Of a stretch of DNA of 64,000 nucleotides, positions 7,617 to 15,419 are shown piece after piece. The DNA is from Sphingomonas suaedae. Lineage in GTDB: Bacteria > Pseudomonadota > Alphaproteobacteria > Sphingomonadales > Sphingomonadaceae. A program made the translations under genes and the position numbers. The notes beneath the pieces were generated by a model. That model was not told the origin of the DNA. It worked only from the letters and a program-made list of their open reading frames with translations, and did no database searches. The DNA lies in assembly GCF_007833215.1 (NCBI RefSeq), contig NZ_CP042239.1, forward strand, positions 1,922,001-1,986,000, in the 5' to 3' direction. Numbering within the stretch: position 1 is the stretch's first letter; the number at the start of each line of letters is the position of its first letter.

Positions 7617-10007
7617 TTACAATCCGGTGGTTGGCAAGGCCGTCACGTCGACGGTGAGCGTCGTCCCGGCATCCTCCGCATGGCGCGCGACACGCACTGC
7701 GACCCGGTCGCCAAGCGCGGTCCAGCCCTGTTCGCCCCACTGCATGAAGCGGCGGCGCGTCAAGGGGACGCGGACCCGCGCGCTCTCGCCCGGCGCGAGC
7801 TGTACCTTGGTGAAGCCGACCAGCGTTGCTTCCGGGTCGTCGCGATAGACCTGGACGACCTCGCTCCCCGCGCGCGCCGCGATATTTCGGATGGTCACCG
7901 CGACCGCATCGCCCTCGACCGCGGCGTCCTGCCAGTCGAAGCGCGCATAGCCGAACCCCGCCCCCAGCGAATGCCGCGCGGACTTGCCCGCCGCGATCAG
8001 CCCGCGATACCCGAAGCGGACTCCGTCGGTGTAGCGCAGCTGACCCGCAGCATCGGGCTTGAGCGCATAGCCGGGATAATCGCCTTCATTCCGCGCGATC
8101 GTGACCGGCATCCGTCCGCCCGGCTCGCGGTCGCCCGCCAGCACTTCGGCAATCGCCTGCGCAAACCCCTCGCCGGGATACCAGGCGCTGATCAGCGCGG
8201 CGGCGCGATCCTCCCATGACGTGTCGAATGCGTGGCCGACATTGGCGACGATGACGGTGCGCGGGTTGGCGGCGGTGACCCGCGCGATCAGTTCGATCTG
8301 ATCGGCGGCAAGCAGCGTATCGGGCCGGTCCTTGCTCTCGACGCTGGAGTCCGAGGTTTCACCGACCATCAGCACCACCGCATCGGCACGGCGCGCAGCG
8401 GCTTCGGCGGCTGCGAGCAGTTCCGCGCGGCTGCCCGGCGCGCGGATGCCGTACCACAGGCCGTGGACGCGGGCGGGATCGAAGCTGAATTCGACGACGA
8501 CGTCCACCGGCTCGCCTGCGGTCAGCTCGACCTCAGCCACCATCGAATCGCCGGCCTTGAGTACCCCCATGACATCGCCCGGCGGGCAATGGGTGGTCGC
8601 AACGATCTCGACCCCGTCGACACACATGCGCGAGACGCCGGTGGCGCCGAGATGGAAGCGGTGGATGCCGTCGCGATCGGGGGTGAAGACCCCGCTCGCA
8701 CGGATCGACCCGCCCTCCGCGAACCGCGCCTGTTCATGCACCCCGACGAACCACACCAGCGAATTGGCGTCGCGCGTCTCGCTCGACAGCGGGGTGCCCG
8801 TGCAGTCGCCGCTGACGAAATAGTCGATCGTCATGCCCCGCGCGCAGCCGTCGCCGAGATCGCGCGCCGGGCGTACCGGCATGGCGGGCAGGCGCGGTGC
8901 GGGGTCCACACCTGGCTCGAACAGGATTTCGCACTGGTCGCCGAAGCGTCCGCGGATCGCCTCCACCGGCGAGGCAAGCTCGGGCGACACCGAGATTTTG
9001 GCGAAGGTTCCGCCCTGAAAACACGGGGACGCGGCGTTGGGGCCGATCACCGCCAGCGTGTCGATCGCCTCCGGCGACAGCGGAAGAAGATCGCCCGCGT
9101 TGCGCAGCAGCACGAAGCCCGCCGCCGCCGCTTCGACCAGCAGCGCGTCGATCTGCTCCGCACTCAGCGGGGTCGTCTTGGCCCCCGTCGCACGGCGCGC
9201 CAGACCCACGACGCGCGCAGCCGCATCGTCGATGCGCGCGCGCGTCACCTTGCCCGATGCCACCGCCGCCGCTGCCTTGAGGCCCAGAAAGCGTGCGGGT
9301 CCGGGCATTTCGAGGTCGAGTCCGGCGTTCAGTGTCGGCTCGGTCGAATGGGTGCCGAACCAGTCGCTCATGATTGCGCCGCGATAGTCCCACTCGCCCT
9401 TGACGACAGTGGTGAGCACGTGATGCTGCTCCGCGCAGTGCAGCCCGTTGACCCGGTTATAGGCGGCGAGCATCCCGGCGCACCCCGCCTGCGCGGCGAA
9501 TTCGAACGGGAGCAGATAGACTTCGCGCAGCGTCCGCTCGTCGACCCGGACATCGACCGTGTCGCGGTCGGTCTCGCTGTCGTTGCAGACCAGGTGCTTG
9601 GCCACAGACGCGGTGCCGGTCGATTGCAGGCCCGTGATCCAGGCCGCACCCATGATCCCGGCGAGCAGCGGGTCTTCCGAAAAATATTCGAAGGCGCGTC
9701 CCGCCAGCGGGCTGCGCGCCAGATTGATATTGGGGGCCAGCACCGCGTCGACGCCGCGCCCGACCGCTTCCTGCCCGACCAGAACGCCGATCCGCTGCGC
9801 CAGATCGACGTCCCAGCTGGCACCCAGCGCGGTGGCGCAGGGCGACAGGCGGGCGATGTCGCGCTCGTCCACCTTGCCGCTGGCGATGCCCATAGGACCG
9901 TCGCTCATCGTGAAGGACGGGATCCCCGCCTGGGCAATGGCCACGGACGACCACATCGCGCCGCCCGCGGTCAGCGAGGCGGCCTGGTCGAGAGTCAGAT
10001 CTGTCAT
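7617..10007 (-). CDS. Glycoside hydrolase family 3 beta-glucosidase with PA14 insert
   Basis: 796 residues from the ATG at 10007; the frame is open a little further upstream but that stretch is Arg/Pro-rich and non-native. The catalytic nucleophile is D215 in I-M-S-D-W-F-G-T-H, and K-H-L-V-C-N-D-S-E-T is the substrate-binding loop. A PA14-like insert lies at roughly 390-525, the acid/base candidate is the Glu in S-V-E-S-K-D-R, and a fibronectin-III-like domain closes the C-terminus (about 700-790). No signal peptide is seen, so it probably hydrolyses imported beta-glycosides in the cytoplasm. It gives the operon a conventional hydrolytic route beside the proposed 3-keto/deglycosidase route. 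Confidence 0.92.
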   Translation of the reverse strand: MTDLTLDQAASLTAGGAMWSSVAIAQAGIPSFTMSDGPMGIASGKVDERDIARLSPCATALGASWDVDLAQRIGVLVGQEAVGRGVDAVLAPNINLARSPLAGRAFEYFSEDPLLAGIMGAAWITGLQSTGTASVAKHLVCNDSETDRDTVDVRVDERTLREVYLLPFEFAAQAGCAGMLAAYNRVNGLHCAEQHHVLTTVVKGEWDYRGAIMSDWFGTHSTEPTLNAGLDLEMPGPARFLGLKAAAAVASGKVTRARIDDAAARVVGLARRATGAKTTPLSAEQIDALLVEAAAAGFVLLRNAGDLLPLSPEAIDTLAVIGPNAASPCFQGGTFAKISVSPELASPVEAIRGRFGDQCEILFEPGVDPAPRLPAMPVRPARDLGDGCARGMTIDYFVSGDCTGTPLSSETRDANSLVWFVGVHEQARFAEGGSIRASGVFTPDRDGIHRFHLGATGVSRMCVDGVEIVATTHCPPGDVMGVLKAGDSMVAEVELTAGEPVDVVVEFSFDPARVHGLWYGIRAPGSRAELLAAAEAAARRADAVVLMVGETSDSSVESKDRPDTLLAADQIELIARVTAANPRTVIVANVGHAFDTSWEDRAAALISAWYPGEGFAQAIAEVLAGDREPGGRMPVTIARNEGDYPGYALKPDAAGQLRYTDGVRFGYRGLIAAGKSARHSLGAGFGYARFDWQDAAVEGDAVAVTIRNIAARAGSEVVQVYRDDPEATLVGFTKVQLAPGESARVRVPLTRRRFMQWGEQGWTALGDRVAVRVARHAEDAGTTLTVDVTALPTTGL

Positions 10008-10085
10008 CAACGCTATCCGTTGCGCCGCGCGCGGACGCGCGACAGGCGGGCGGCGGGGCACGGTGCCCGTCGCCGCCCGAATGGG

Positions 10086-10478
10086 TCAGGCGGCGAGCGC
10101 CAGGTCCTTGCTGTCCCTGGTCGTCGGCACGAACGGCAGGTAGGATACCCGCATCCGCACCGCGAACTCGATCCGGTGGTTGCCCGGTGCCAGGCCGCCC
10201 GGCTTCAGCGCGATGATCCGCGCCTTCTCCCCGAAGTTCCAGCGATCGTCATAGACGGTTTCCATCTCGTCGAGCGTGTAGGTCTTGCCACGCACCGAGA
10301 AGCGCACATCCTCGCGCGCGATCTTCTCGCCGTCCACGGTGACCTGGATATCCTCGACCATCGAGAGCCCGAGGCCGCGATAATAGGGCAGACGGCCCAG
10401 GAAGGCGAAGCCCTTGACCACGCCATCCTCGACGAAATTCTCGAACTGCTCGGTGCAGATCATCTTGTTGTCCATCAT
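10086..10478 (-). CDS. DUF6379 protein, C-glycoside deglycosidase beta-subunit-like
   Basis: 130 residues. The compact beta-rich sequence with F-E-N-F-V-E-D-G near the start and G-N-H-R-I-E-F near the end matches DUF6379, the family of the small (beta) subunits of bacterial C-glycoside deglycosidases (CarC/DfgB type). In those enzymes the beta subunit completes the active site formed by a TIM-barrel alpha subunit. The gene lies 15 bp downstream of just such a TIM-barrel gene. A Shine-Dalgarno GGAGGG precedes the first of two adjacent ATGs. The family match is from memory of motifs and could not be searched. Confidence 0.75.
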   Translation of the reverse strand: MMDNKMICTEQFENFVEDGVVKGFAFLGRLPYYRGLGLSMVEDIQVTVDGEKIAREDVRFSVRGKTYTLDEMETVYDDRWNFGEKARIIALKPGGLAPGNHRIEFAVRMRVSYLPFVPTTRDSKDLALAA

Positions 10479-10493
10479 GGTCCCGCCCTCCCC

Positions 10494-11501
10494 TTACGCG
10501 GCCAGCGCCGTCGGCGTCGGTTCGCCGATCAGCTTTGCCAGCATCACCTGCTGGCGACGCACCTGTTCGACGCTGTCGGGCTCCTCGGCGTCCTCGATCC
10601 AGCGATTGCCCTCATATTCCGAGCAGATATAGCCGTCGTAACCGCCCTGGTTCAGCACCGCGACGATCTTGTCATAGGGGATCGACGGCTCAACATAATC
10701 GGCGGTCATCTGATAGAATTTGCCGTGGATGTTGTGGATGCGCGGCATGTAGTCGAGCATCCGCTTGGGCTCGTATGCGGCGTTGTGGCGCAGCACCTCG
10801 GCCATCGCGATCGACGGGCCGGTGCCGCCCATCTCCTGGACATTGAGGATCACATATTCGCTGAGCACGCGATCCGCATAGGCCTTGACGATATAGTCGG
10901 CGATGTTCGCCGGCACGCCGAGCCGCTTGAACTTCTCGACCATCACCGGCGGATAGGCGTGGAGGAACATGCCCATGTCGGGCAGGAAGCCGAGCGCGTC
11001 CGAACCGCTCTTTTCGAAGGCTTCGGCGTGGCGGACGATCCACGGGTGGTCGAAGTGCAGCGGCGCGTGCACCTCGATCAGGATCTTGATGCCCTTTTCC
11101 TCGGCATAGGGGGCGGCGGCGACCAGCACTTCGGGCGCGATCGAAACGAGCGCGCGAATATATTTCGCACCCAGCCGCGCGCCGAAATCGATGTCGTTCC
11201 GCACGCTCGCGACCTGCTCGTCGAACGGCATCTCGCGCCCCTTGTAGCGCTTGTAGTCGAGCATGAAGTCGTGGCTGACGGGGACGCAGTCATATTTGGC
11301 GATCAGCTGGTGCCACTCGTCGATCTTCGCGTCCTCGACGCCGACCTCGGGCCAGCCCCAGAAGGTCTGCTCGCCGATCACCTCGATGCCGTAGGCGCCG
11401 AACTCGGCGCTGGTCCGGATGCAGTCCTCCAGGGACATTTTGCCCTGAAACGTCTCGTTCTGATAGCTGTAGAGGCTCACGCCCCGCTTGATCGTACCCA
11501 T
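10494..11501 (-). CDS. TIM-barrel protein, C-glycoside deglycosidase alpha-subunit-like
   Basis: 335 residues from the ATG at 11501 (GAGAGGG upstream). The start R-G-V-S-L-Y-S-Y-Q-N-E and the end S-E-Y-E-G-N-R-W-I-E-D are hallmarks of the alpha subunits of C-glycoside deglycosidases (CarB/DfgA). Metal ligands are readable as E143 (L-I-E-V-H-A-P), D175 (L-P-D-M-G-M-F), H259 (N-I-H-G-K-F) and E295. Those enzymes break the C-C bond between sugar and aromatic ring after C3 of the sugar has been oxidised; related proteins may split 3-keto O-glycosides. It is the first gene of the operon running down to 3920, with operator site 2 about 78 bp upstream. Confidence 0.78.
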   Translation of the reverse strand: MGTIKRGVSLYSYQNETFQGKMSLEDCIRTSAEFGAYGIEVIGEQTFWGWPEVGVEDAKIDEWHQLIAKYDCVPVSHDFMLDYKRYKGREMPFDEQVASVRNDIDFGARLGAKYIRALVSIAPEVLVAAAPYAEEKGIKILIEVHAPLHFDHPWIVRHAEAFEKSGSDALGFLPDMGMFLHAYPPVMVEKFKRLGVPANIADYIVKAYADRVLSEYVILNVQEMGGTGPSIAMAEVLRHNAAYEPKRMLDYMPRIHNIHGKFYQMTADYVEPSIPYDKIVAVLNQGGYDGYICSEYEGNRWIEDAEEPDSVEQVRRQQVMLAKLIGEPTPTALAA

Positions 11502-11578
11502 AGACCCTCTCGCTTCATCGGGTGCGGCCTGTCCGCCTGTATCCGGCCCCGGCACTTGCGCCCGCCATGTATCCGAAT

Positions 11579-11594
11579 TAGAACCGTCATTCTA
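11579..11594. promoter_or_regulatory. Palindromic operator site 2
   Basis: TAGAAC-CGTC-ATTCTA, an inverted repeat with outer arms TAGAA/TTCTA. It lies in the divergent gap between the deglycosidase-like operon (start 11501, minus) and the DoxX-like gene (start 11646, plus), so it could control both. Confidence 0.62.
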
Positions 11595-11645
11595 TAAAGA
11601 GTCGGTCGCGTCAAGGCCGGATTTGACATGAGGGGGTAGCTCGGG

Positions 11646-12038
11646 GTGGCTCGCGGCGCGAACAGTATCGCAAGGATCGTCGCGTTGCTGCTCGCGTTCG
11701 CATTCGCGTTCTTCGGCTATTTCAAGACCTTCGCTTCCATCGCGGTGCTCGCGCAGCATCATGCGTGGACGCTCGCCCTGCCCGTCGCGGCTGGCCGCAT
11801 CGTCGGCGCGACCGAACTCGCCGCCGCGCTCGCGCTGCTGCTCGGCGCCGCCAGCGCGCGTTGGCACCGCTTTGCGCGCGGCGGCGCCCTCTACCTGATC
11901 GTCAATCAGGCCTGCGCGGCGGCGGTCCATCTCGCGCGCGGCGAAACCGGCGCACTGCCGCAGAACGCACTGCTCGCCGGCCTCGCCGCGATCGTGGCGG
12001 CGTTCATTGTGCGGCGCCAGGCAACCAGTTCAACCTAG
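11646..12038 (+). CDS. DoxX-like small membrane protein
   Basis: 130 residues with about four hydrophobic helices. The helix-1 end G-Y-F-K-T-F, the P-V-A-A-G-R-I-V-G-A-T-E-L segment and the spacing fit the DoxX-like/DoxD family of four-helix inner-membrane proteins, sometimes linked to quinone-coupled oxidation. It is transcribed away from the deglycosidase-like operon, shares operator site 2, and is followed 11 bp later by the NTF2-like gene. Its role in the pathway is unknown. Confidence 0.7.
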   Translation: MARGANSIARIVALLLAFAFAFFGYFKTFASIAVLAQHHAWTLALPVAAGRIVGATELAAALALLLGAASARWHRFARGGALYLIVNQACAAAVHLARGETGALPQNALLAGLAAIVAAFIVRRQATSST

Positions 12039-12049
12039 GGAGAGACCGA

Positions 12050-12889
12050 ATGAGGGAATTCAAGCACAGCCTGGCACTCGCCGTAGCGACTTCGGCGTTC
12101 GCCGCCGCGCCGCACGCCATGGCGCAGACTGCGGCGCCCAGCGTCGCCGAGCTCAGCGCGAAGATCGAGAAGCTCGAGCGCGCCACCAGCGCCGCGCGCG
12201 ATCGCTCGGCTGTCGAGAACCTCTTCTCGCGCTACATGTACCTGCACAATGCGTTTCAGGACGCGCAGATCATCCCGCTCTGGGCGAAGAAGGGGACGCC
12301 CGGCATCAGCGCCCAATATTCGAACCTGGGCAAATACACCAACTGGGACAGCATCATGGCCTATCACCGCGACCGCCCGTCGCCGATCGGCAAGCTGGTG
12401 ATGCACTATGTGACCACTCCAGTGATCGAGGTGGCCGAAGACGGTCAGACCGCCAAGGGCCTTTGGATCGTCAACGGCCTGGAGTCAGGCCTGACCAAGC
12501 CGGAACACGCCGCCAAGATGCCCGCCTGGATGTTCGAACCCAATGTCGAGGTCGACGGGAAAAAGGTGTGGATGCACAATGTGTATCTCAAATATGGCAT
12601 CGACTTCATCAAACAGGACGGCGAGTGGAAGATCTGGCACTTCCACTGTTTCGAGGTGGCGCGCGCGCCCTACTCGATGGGCTGGATCCCGTTTGCGGCC
12701 GCCGCGCAGGACGACAGCTTCAACTTCGACCTGATGTATATCGGCGACGACGGCAAGCCGGTCTTCATGCCCAAGCCCGATGAACCGGTGACGGTGCGCA
12801 ACAACACCTATCGGACGGACTCGGCGCAATCGCTGGAGGCGCGTCCGCCGGTGCCCTACCGCACCTTCTCCGAAACCTTTTCCTACTGA
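12050..12889 (+). CDS. Exported NTF2-like (SnoaL/nuclear transport factor 2 fold) protein
   Basis: 279 residues. A Sec signal (M-R-E-F-K-H-S-L-A-L-A...A-M-A-Q-T) is followed by a short coiled segment and an NTF2-like domain with R-S-A-V-E-N-L-F-S-R-Y-M-Y-L-H-N, a typical first helix for SnoaL-like polyketide cyclases and dehydratases. The cone fold usually houses a hydrophobic pocket acting on aromatic substrates. A strong Shine-Dalgarno (AGGGAGAG) precedes the ATG. It is the second gene of the DoxX operon and ends at a hairpin terminator. An aglycone-binding or converting role is an inference. Confidence 0.75.
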   Translation: MREFKHSLALAVATSAFAAAPHAMAQTAAPSVAELSAKIEKLERATSAARDRSAVENLFSRYMYLHNAFQDAQIIPLWAKKGTPGISAQYSNLGKYTNWDSIMAYHRDRPSPIGKLVMHYVTTPVIEVAEDGQTAKGLWIVNGLESGLTKPEHAAKMPAWMFEPNVEVDGKKVWMHNVYLKYGIDFIKQDGEWKIWHFHCFEVARAPYSMGWIPFAAAAQDDSFNFDLMYIGDDGKPVFMPKPDEPVTVRNNTYRTDSAQSLEARPPVPYRTFSETFSY

Positions 12890-12890
12890 C

Positions 12891-12929
12891 AAAAAAGGGG
12901 GCGGATGATCACCGCCCCCTTCCCCTTTT
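12891..12929. terminator. Bidirectional rho-independent terminator
   Basis: A 9-bp stem AGGGGGCGG/CCGCCCCCT (12896-12904 and 12912-12920) with a 7-base loop is flanked by an A-run on the left and a T-rich tract on the right. It lies between the convergent NTF2-like and ThuA-like genes and should stop transcription from both sides. Confidence 0.8.
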
Positions 12930-12945
12930 ACCCCCTGTCGGGGAT

Positions 12946-13926
12946 CTATTTTCCGACGGTGAATTCGGCCGCCTTGTCATAGGGTTTGATCGTGACCTTG
13001 CCGGTCGCGGCCCACTCCGTTCCCCGTGCGAACAGCGTCTTGAAACCATCATACTGGATCGTGTCCGGGCCGTGACCGAGGGTGATCGAGAAGACGCGCC
13101 CCTTGCCGTAATTCTGCACCCACACCTGCGGGTTCGGCTTGCCCATACCGCCCATCTTCTTGAGCTGATCGGGCGCATAGGCCTTGGGGTCGTATTTGGG
13201 ACCGGCCCGCTCCGGCGCGTAATCGGCGGGATCGTCGATCGCGGTCGCCAGCACGTGCACCTTGGCTTCGGGATCGAACACCATGTTGGTGTACTTGTCC
13301 TCCATGAAGTTCCAGTGATAGCGGCGCAGCCCCTGCGTGATCGGATGCTCGCGATCGACGATCTCGATCGTGAAGGCGTCGGGGGGCGAACGGCGGCTGA
13401 TGCCGGGCACCATGACCGCGCCGATCAGCTTGCGATATTCGGGAATGTCGCGGCCCCAGGTGAAGGAAGAGTGGTAGGCGACCAGTCCACCGCCCTGCGC
13501 AACATAGTCGTACAGCGCCTTGAAGGCAGCGTCCGACCAGACATGCTGCTTCTGGTCGGCATAGTTCCAGCGGCTGGAATAGTTCAGGATGACGACGTCG
13601 TATTTCTTCAGCATGGCGAGCGTGCCGTCGTCGAAATCCTCGGTCACGCGCACGTCGAACCGGCCGGTGTCCTTGAGCTGGGTGCGCAGCCGGTTGTTCA
13701 CGCCGGTCCAGTCATGCTCGTAGCTGTTCTGGCCACTGATGATCAGCACCTTCAGCAGCGCTTCGGCGGGATTGTTCGGCGTGGCGACGCGTTGCACGGT
13801 TTCCGGCGGCGCGTATGGCACATTGTCGACGGTGACCGGGATATCGGCGACGGGCACGGTCTGCGCGATGGCAGTGCCGGCACCGCACGACAGGGCCACG
13901 GCGATCAGGACAGATTTGATCCGCAT
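12946..13926 (-). CDS. Exported ThuA-domain protein
   Basis: 326 residues from the ATG at 13926. A Sec signal (M-R-I-K-S-V-L-I-A-V-A-L...A-I-A-Q) precedes a ThuA-like domain of the class I glutamine amidotransferase-like fold. Visible landmarks are L-I-I-S-G-Q-N-S-Y-E-H-D-W near the start, V-A-Y-H-S-S-F-T-W in the elbow position (no Cys nucleophile) and the late G-R-V-F-S-I-T-L-G-H-G. ThuA is linked to the trehalose and 3-keto-disaccharide route in rhizobia, which fits this cluster, although its reaction is not established. It probably forms an operon with the symporter and TonB receptor upstream. Confidence 0.85.
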   Translation of the reverse strand: MRIKSVLIAVALSCGAGTAIAQTVPVADIPVTVDNVPYAPPETVQRVATPNNPAEALLKVLIISGQNSYEHDWTGVNNRLRTQLKDTGRFDVRVTEDFDDGTLAMLKKYDVVILNYSSRWNYADQKQHVWSDAAFKALYDYVAQGGGLVAYHSSFTWGRDIPEYRKLIGAVMVPGISRRSPPDAFTIEIVDREHPITQGLRRYHWNFMEDKYTNMVFDPEAKVHVLATAIDDPADYAPERAGPKYDPKAYAPDQLKKMGGMGKPNPQVWVQNYGKGRVFSITLGHGPDTIQYDGFKTLFARGTEWAATGKVTIKPYDKAAEFTVGK

Positions 13927-13965
13927 TCGAGACTCCGATGACGAGGTGAACAAAGCGTATGGAAG

Positions 13966-15315
13966 TCAGGCCGCGGCCTCCGCCGGGGAGGCCGGCTGCG
14001 GCGCCCGACGTGCGTTCATCGGCCAGCCGAGCACGACGATCGCCTGCAGCGCGAGCAGGGCGATCGGCCAGCCATAATAGGACCAGCGGATCGTCTCGCG
14101 CGCGGTCTCGCTGACGGCCGTCGGCACATAGCCCGCCGCAGCCAGCGAATAGGCGATCGCCGCCGTGCCGACCGCCATGCCGATCTTGGTGGCGAGGCTG
14201 ATGCCCGACGACAGCAATCCCTCGTTGCGCGTCCCGAACAGCGATTGATGATAGTCGACTGCCTCCGCCGCCATCGTGAAGATGCCGGTGATGGTCACCG
14301 ATGTGGCGATCGACGCGGCGACATACAGCGCCAGAAACAGCGGTGGCCGATCCTCAGCCAGCGGCAGCATCGCGAACAGCGCAATGGCAACGATGATCGC
14401 ACCGAAACACCCCTTGCGGATGCCGGTGCGCGACAGCACGGGCGGCGCGATGAACGCCGCGATCAACAGCGTCCCGGAAATCGCCGGCAGCAGGATCGAG
14501 ATCATCCAGGGATGCCCCAGCACGTCGATCGCGAAAAAGGCGGTCAGCGAGATCATCGTCCCGAACCGCACGAAATAGAGCAATGTGAACACGAAGCAGA
14601 TCAGCCAGGCGCGATTGCGCAGCATCTCGCCGATTGCCGGCATCACGGCGAACCGCGGCGAGCTGCCGTCGTCGAACCGCTCCTTGCAGTTGCGAAACAG
14701 CATGAACAGCGCGATCAGCGACAAGCCGGCGAACAGGATCGCCGTCGCCTGGAATCCGCGCTGCTGGTCGCCGCCGCCGAACAGACCGACCAGCGGCATC
14801 GTCGCCGCGGTGCCGAGAATGACCGACACCGACGTGCCGATCGACCGCATGCCGCCCAGCTTGAGCCGCTGGCGCGTATCGGTCGTCATCATCGGCATCA
14901 GCGCGGTGTACGGGATCGATCCGAGCGACATCAGCACGCCGAGCGCCTTGAAGGTCAGGAACGCGTAGATGAGCTTTGCATTCTCGGACCAGTCCGGCAC
15001 CGAGAAGACGAGGACGAGCACCAGCGCATAGGGGATCGCGGTGAAGAGGAAATAAGGTCGCGTCCGGCCCCACCGGGTCCGCGTCTTGTCGACCGCTATG
15101 CCAACGAGGATATCGACCACCGCATCGAGCAGCCGCGCCGCGAGGAAGATCGTGCCGACGGCCGCCGCCGGCAGCATTTCGACATTGGTATAGTAGAAGA
15201 GCAGGAAGGCGCCCGCCATGTTATAGGCAAGGCTGTATCCGAAATCGCCGAAGCCATAGCTTAGCCGCTCGGTAAGCGAAAGTGAAACGCCTGTCCCGGC
15301 AACGGTCTCAGCCAT
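13966..15315 (-). CDS. MFS sugar:cation symporter (GPH family), second copy
   Basis: 449 residues from the ATG at 15315. The D-A-V-V-D-I-L-V-G-I-A-V-D-K-T-R-T-R-W-G-R loop is diagnostic for MelB-type glycoside symporters; about twelve membrane segments follow. It lies directly downstream of the TonB receptor on the same strand, separated by a hairpin at 15382-15407, so outer- and inner-membrane uptake of one substrate is a likely pairing. It differs clearly from the symporter at 3920-5422, so the island may import two substrates or two forms of one. Confidence 0.9.
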   Translation of the reverse strand: MAETVAGTGVSLSLTERLSYGFGDFGYSLAYNMAGAFLLFYYTNVEMLPAAAVGTIFLAARLLDAVVDILVGIAVDKTRTRWGRTRPYFLFTAIPYALVLVLVFSVPDWSENAKLIYAFLTFKALGVLMSLGSIPYTALMPMMTTDTRQRLKLGGMRSIGTSVSVILGTAATMPLVGLFGGGDQQRGFQATAILFAGLSLIALFMLFRNCKERFDDGSSPRFAVMPAIGEMLRNRAWLICFVFTLLYFVRFGTMISLTAFFAIDVLGHPWMISILLPAISGTLLIAAFIAPPVLSRTGIRKGCFGAIIVAIALFAMLPLAEDRPPLFLALYVAASIATSVTITGIFTMAAEAVDYHQSLFGTRNEGLLSSGISLATKIGMAVGTAAIAYSLAAAGYVPTAVSETARETIRWSYYGWPIALLALQAIVVLGWPMNARRAPQPASPAEAAA

Positions 15316-15370
15316 GATCGGCTCCCTCGCGATCCGCAAAGCAAAACAGGGCTTGCCCCGCTTCCTGTAC

Positions 15371-15407
15371 CCAAAAGAAACCGGGGCGACCCGTAAGGGC
15401 CGCCCCG
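15371..15407 (-). terminator. Rho-independent terminator or attenuator after the TonB receptor gene
   Basis: Stem CGGGGCG/CGCCCCG (15382-15388 and 15401-15407). On the minus strand it is followed by a T-rich stretch, TTTCTTTTGGG. It would end or damp the receptor transcript before the symporter gene. Confidence 0.65.
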
Positions 15408-15419
15408 TCAGTCGGTCGA

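Noticed and set aside
8232..11597. Very long plus-strand open frame (1121 codons) across the GH3 and deglycosidase-like genes
   Set aside because: It is the antisense shadow of GC-rich genes whose minus-strand products show clear catalytic motifs; its predicted protein is Arg/His/Asp-rich with no domain.
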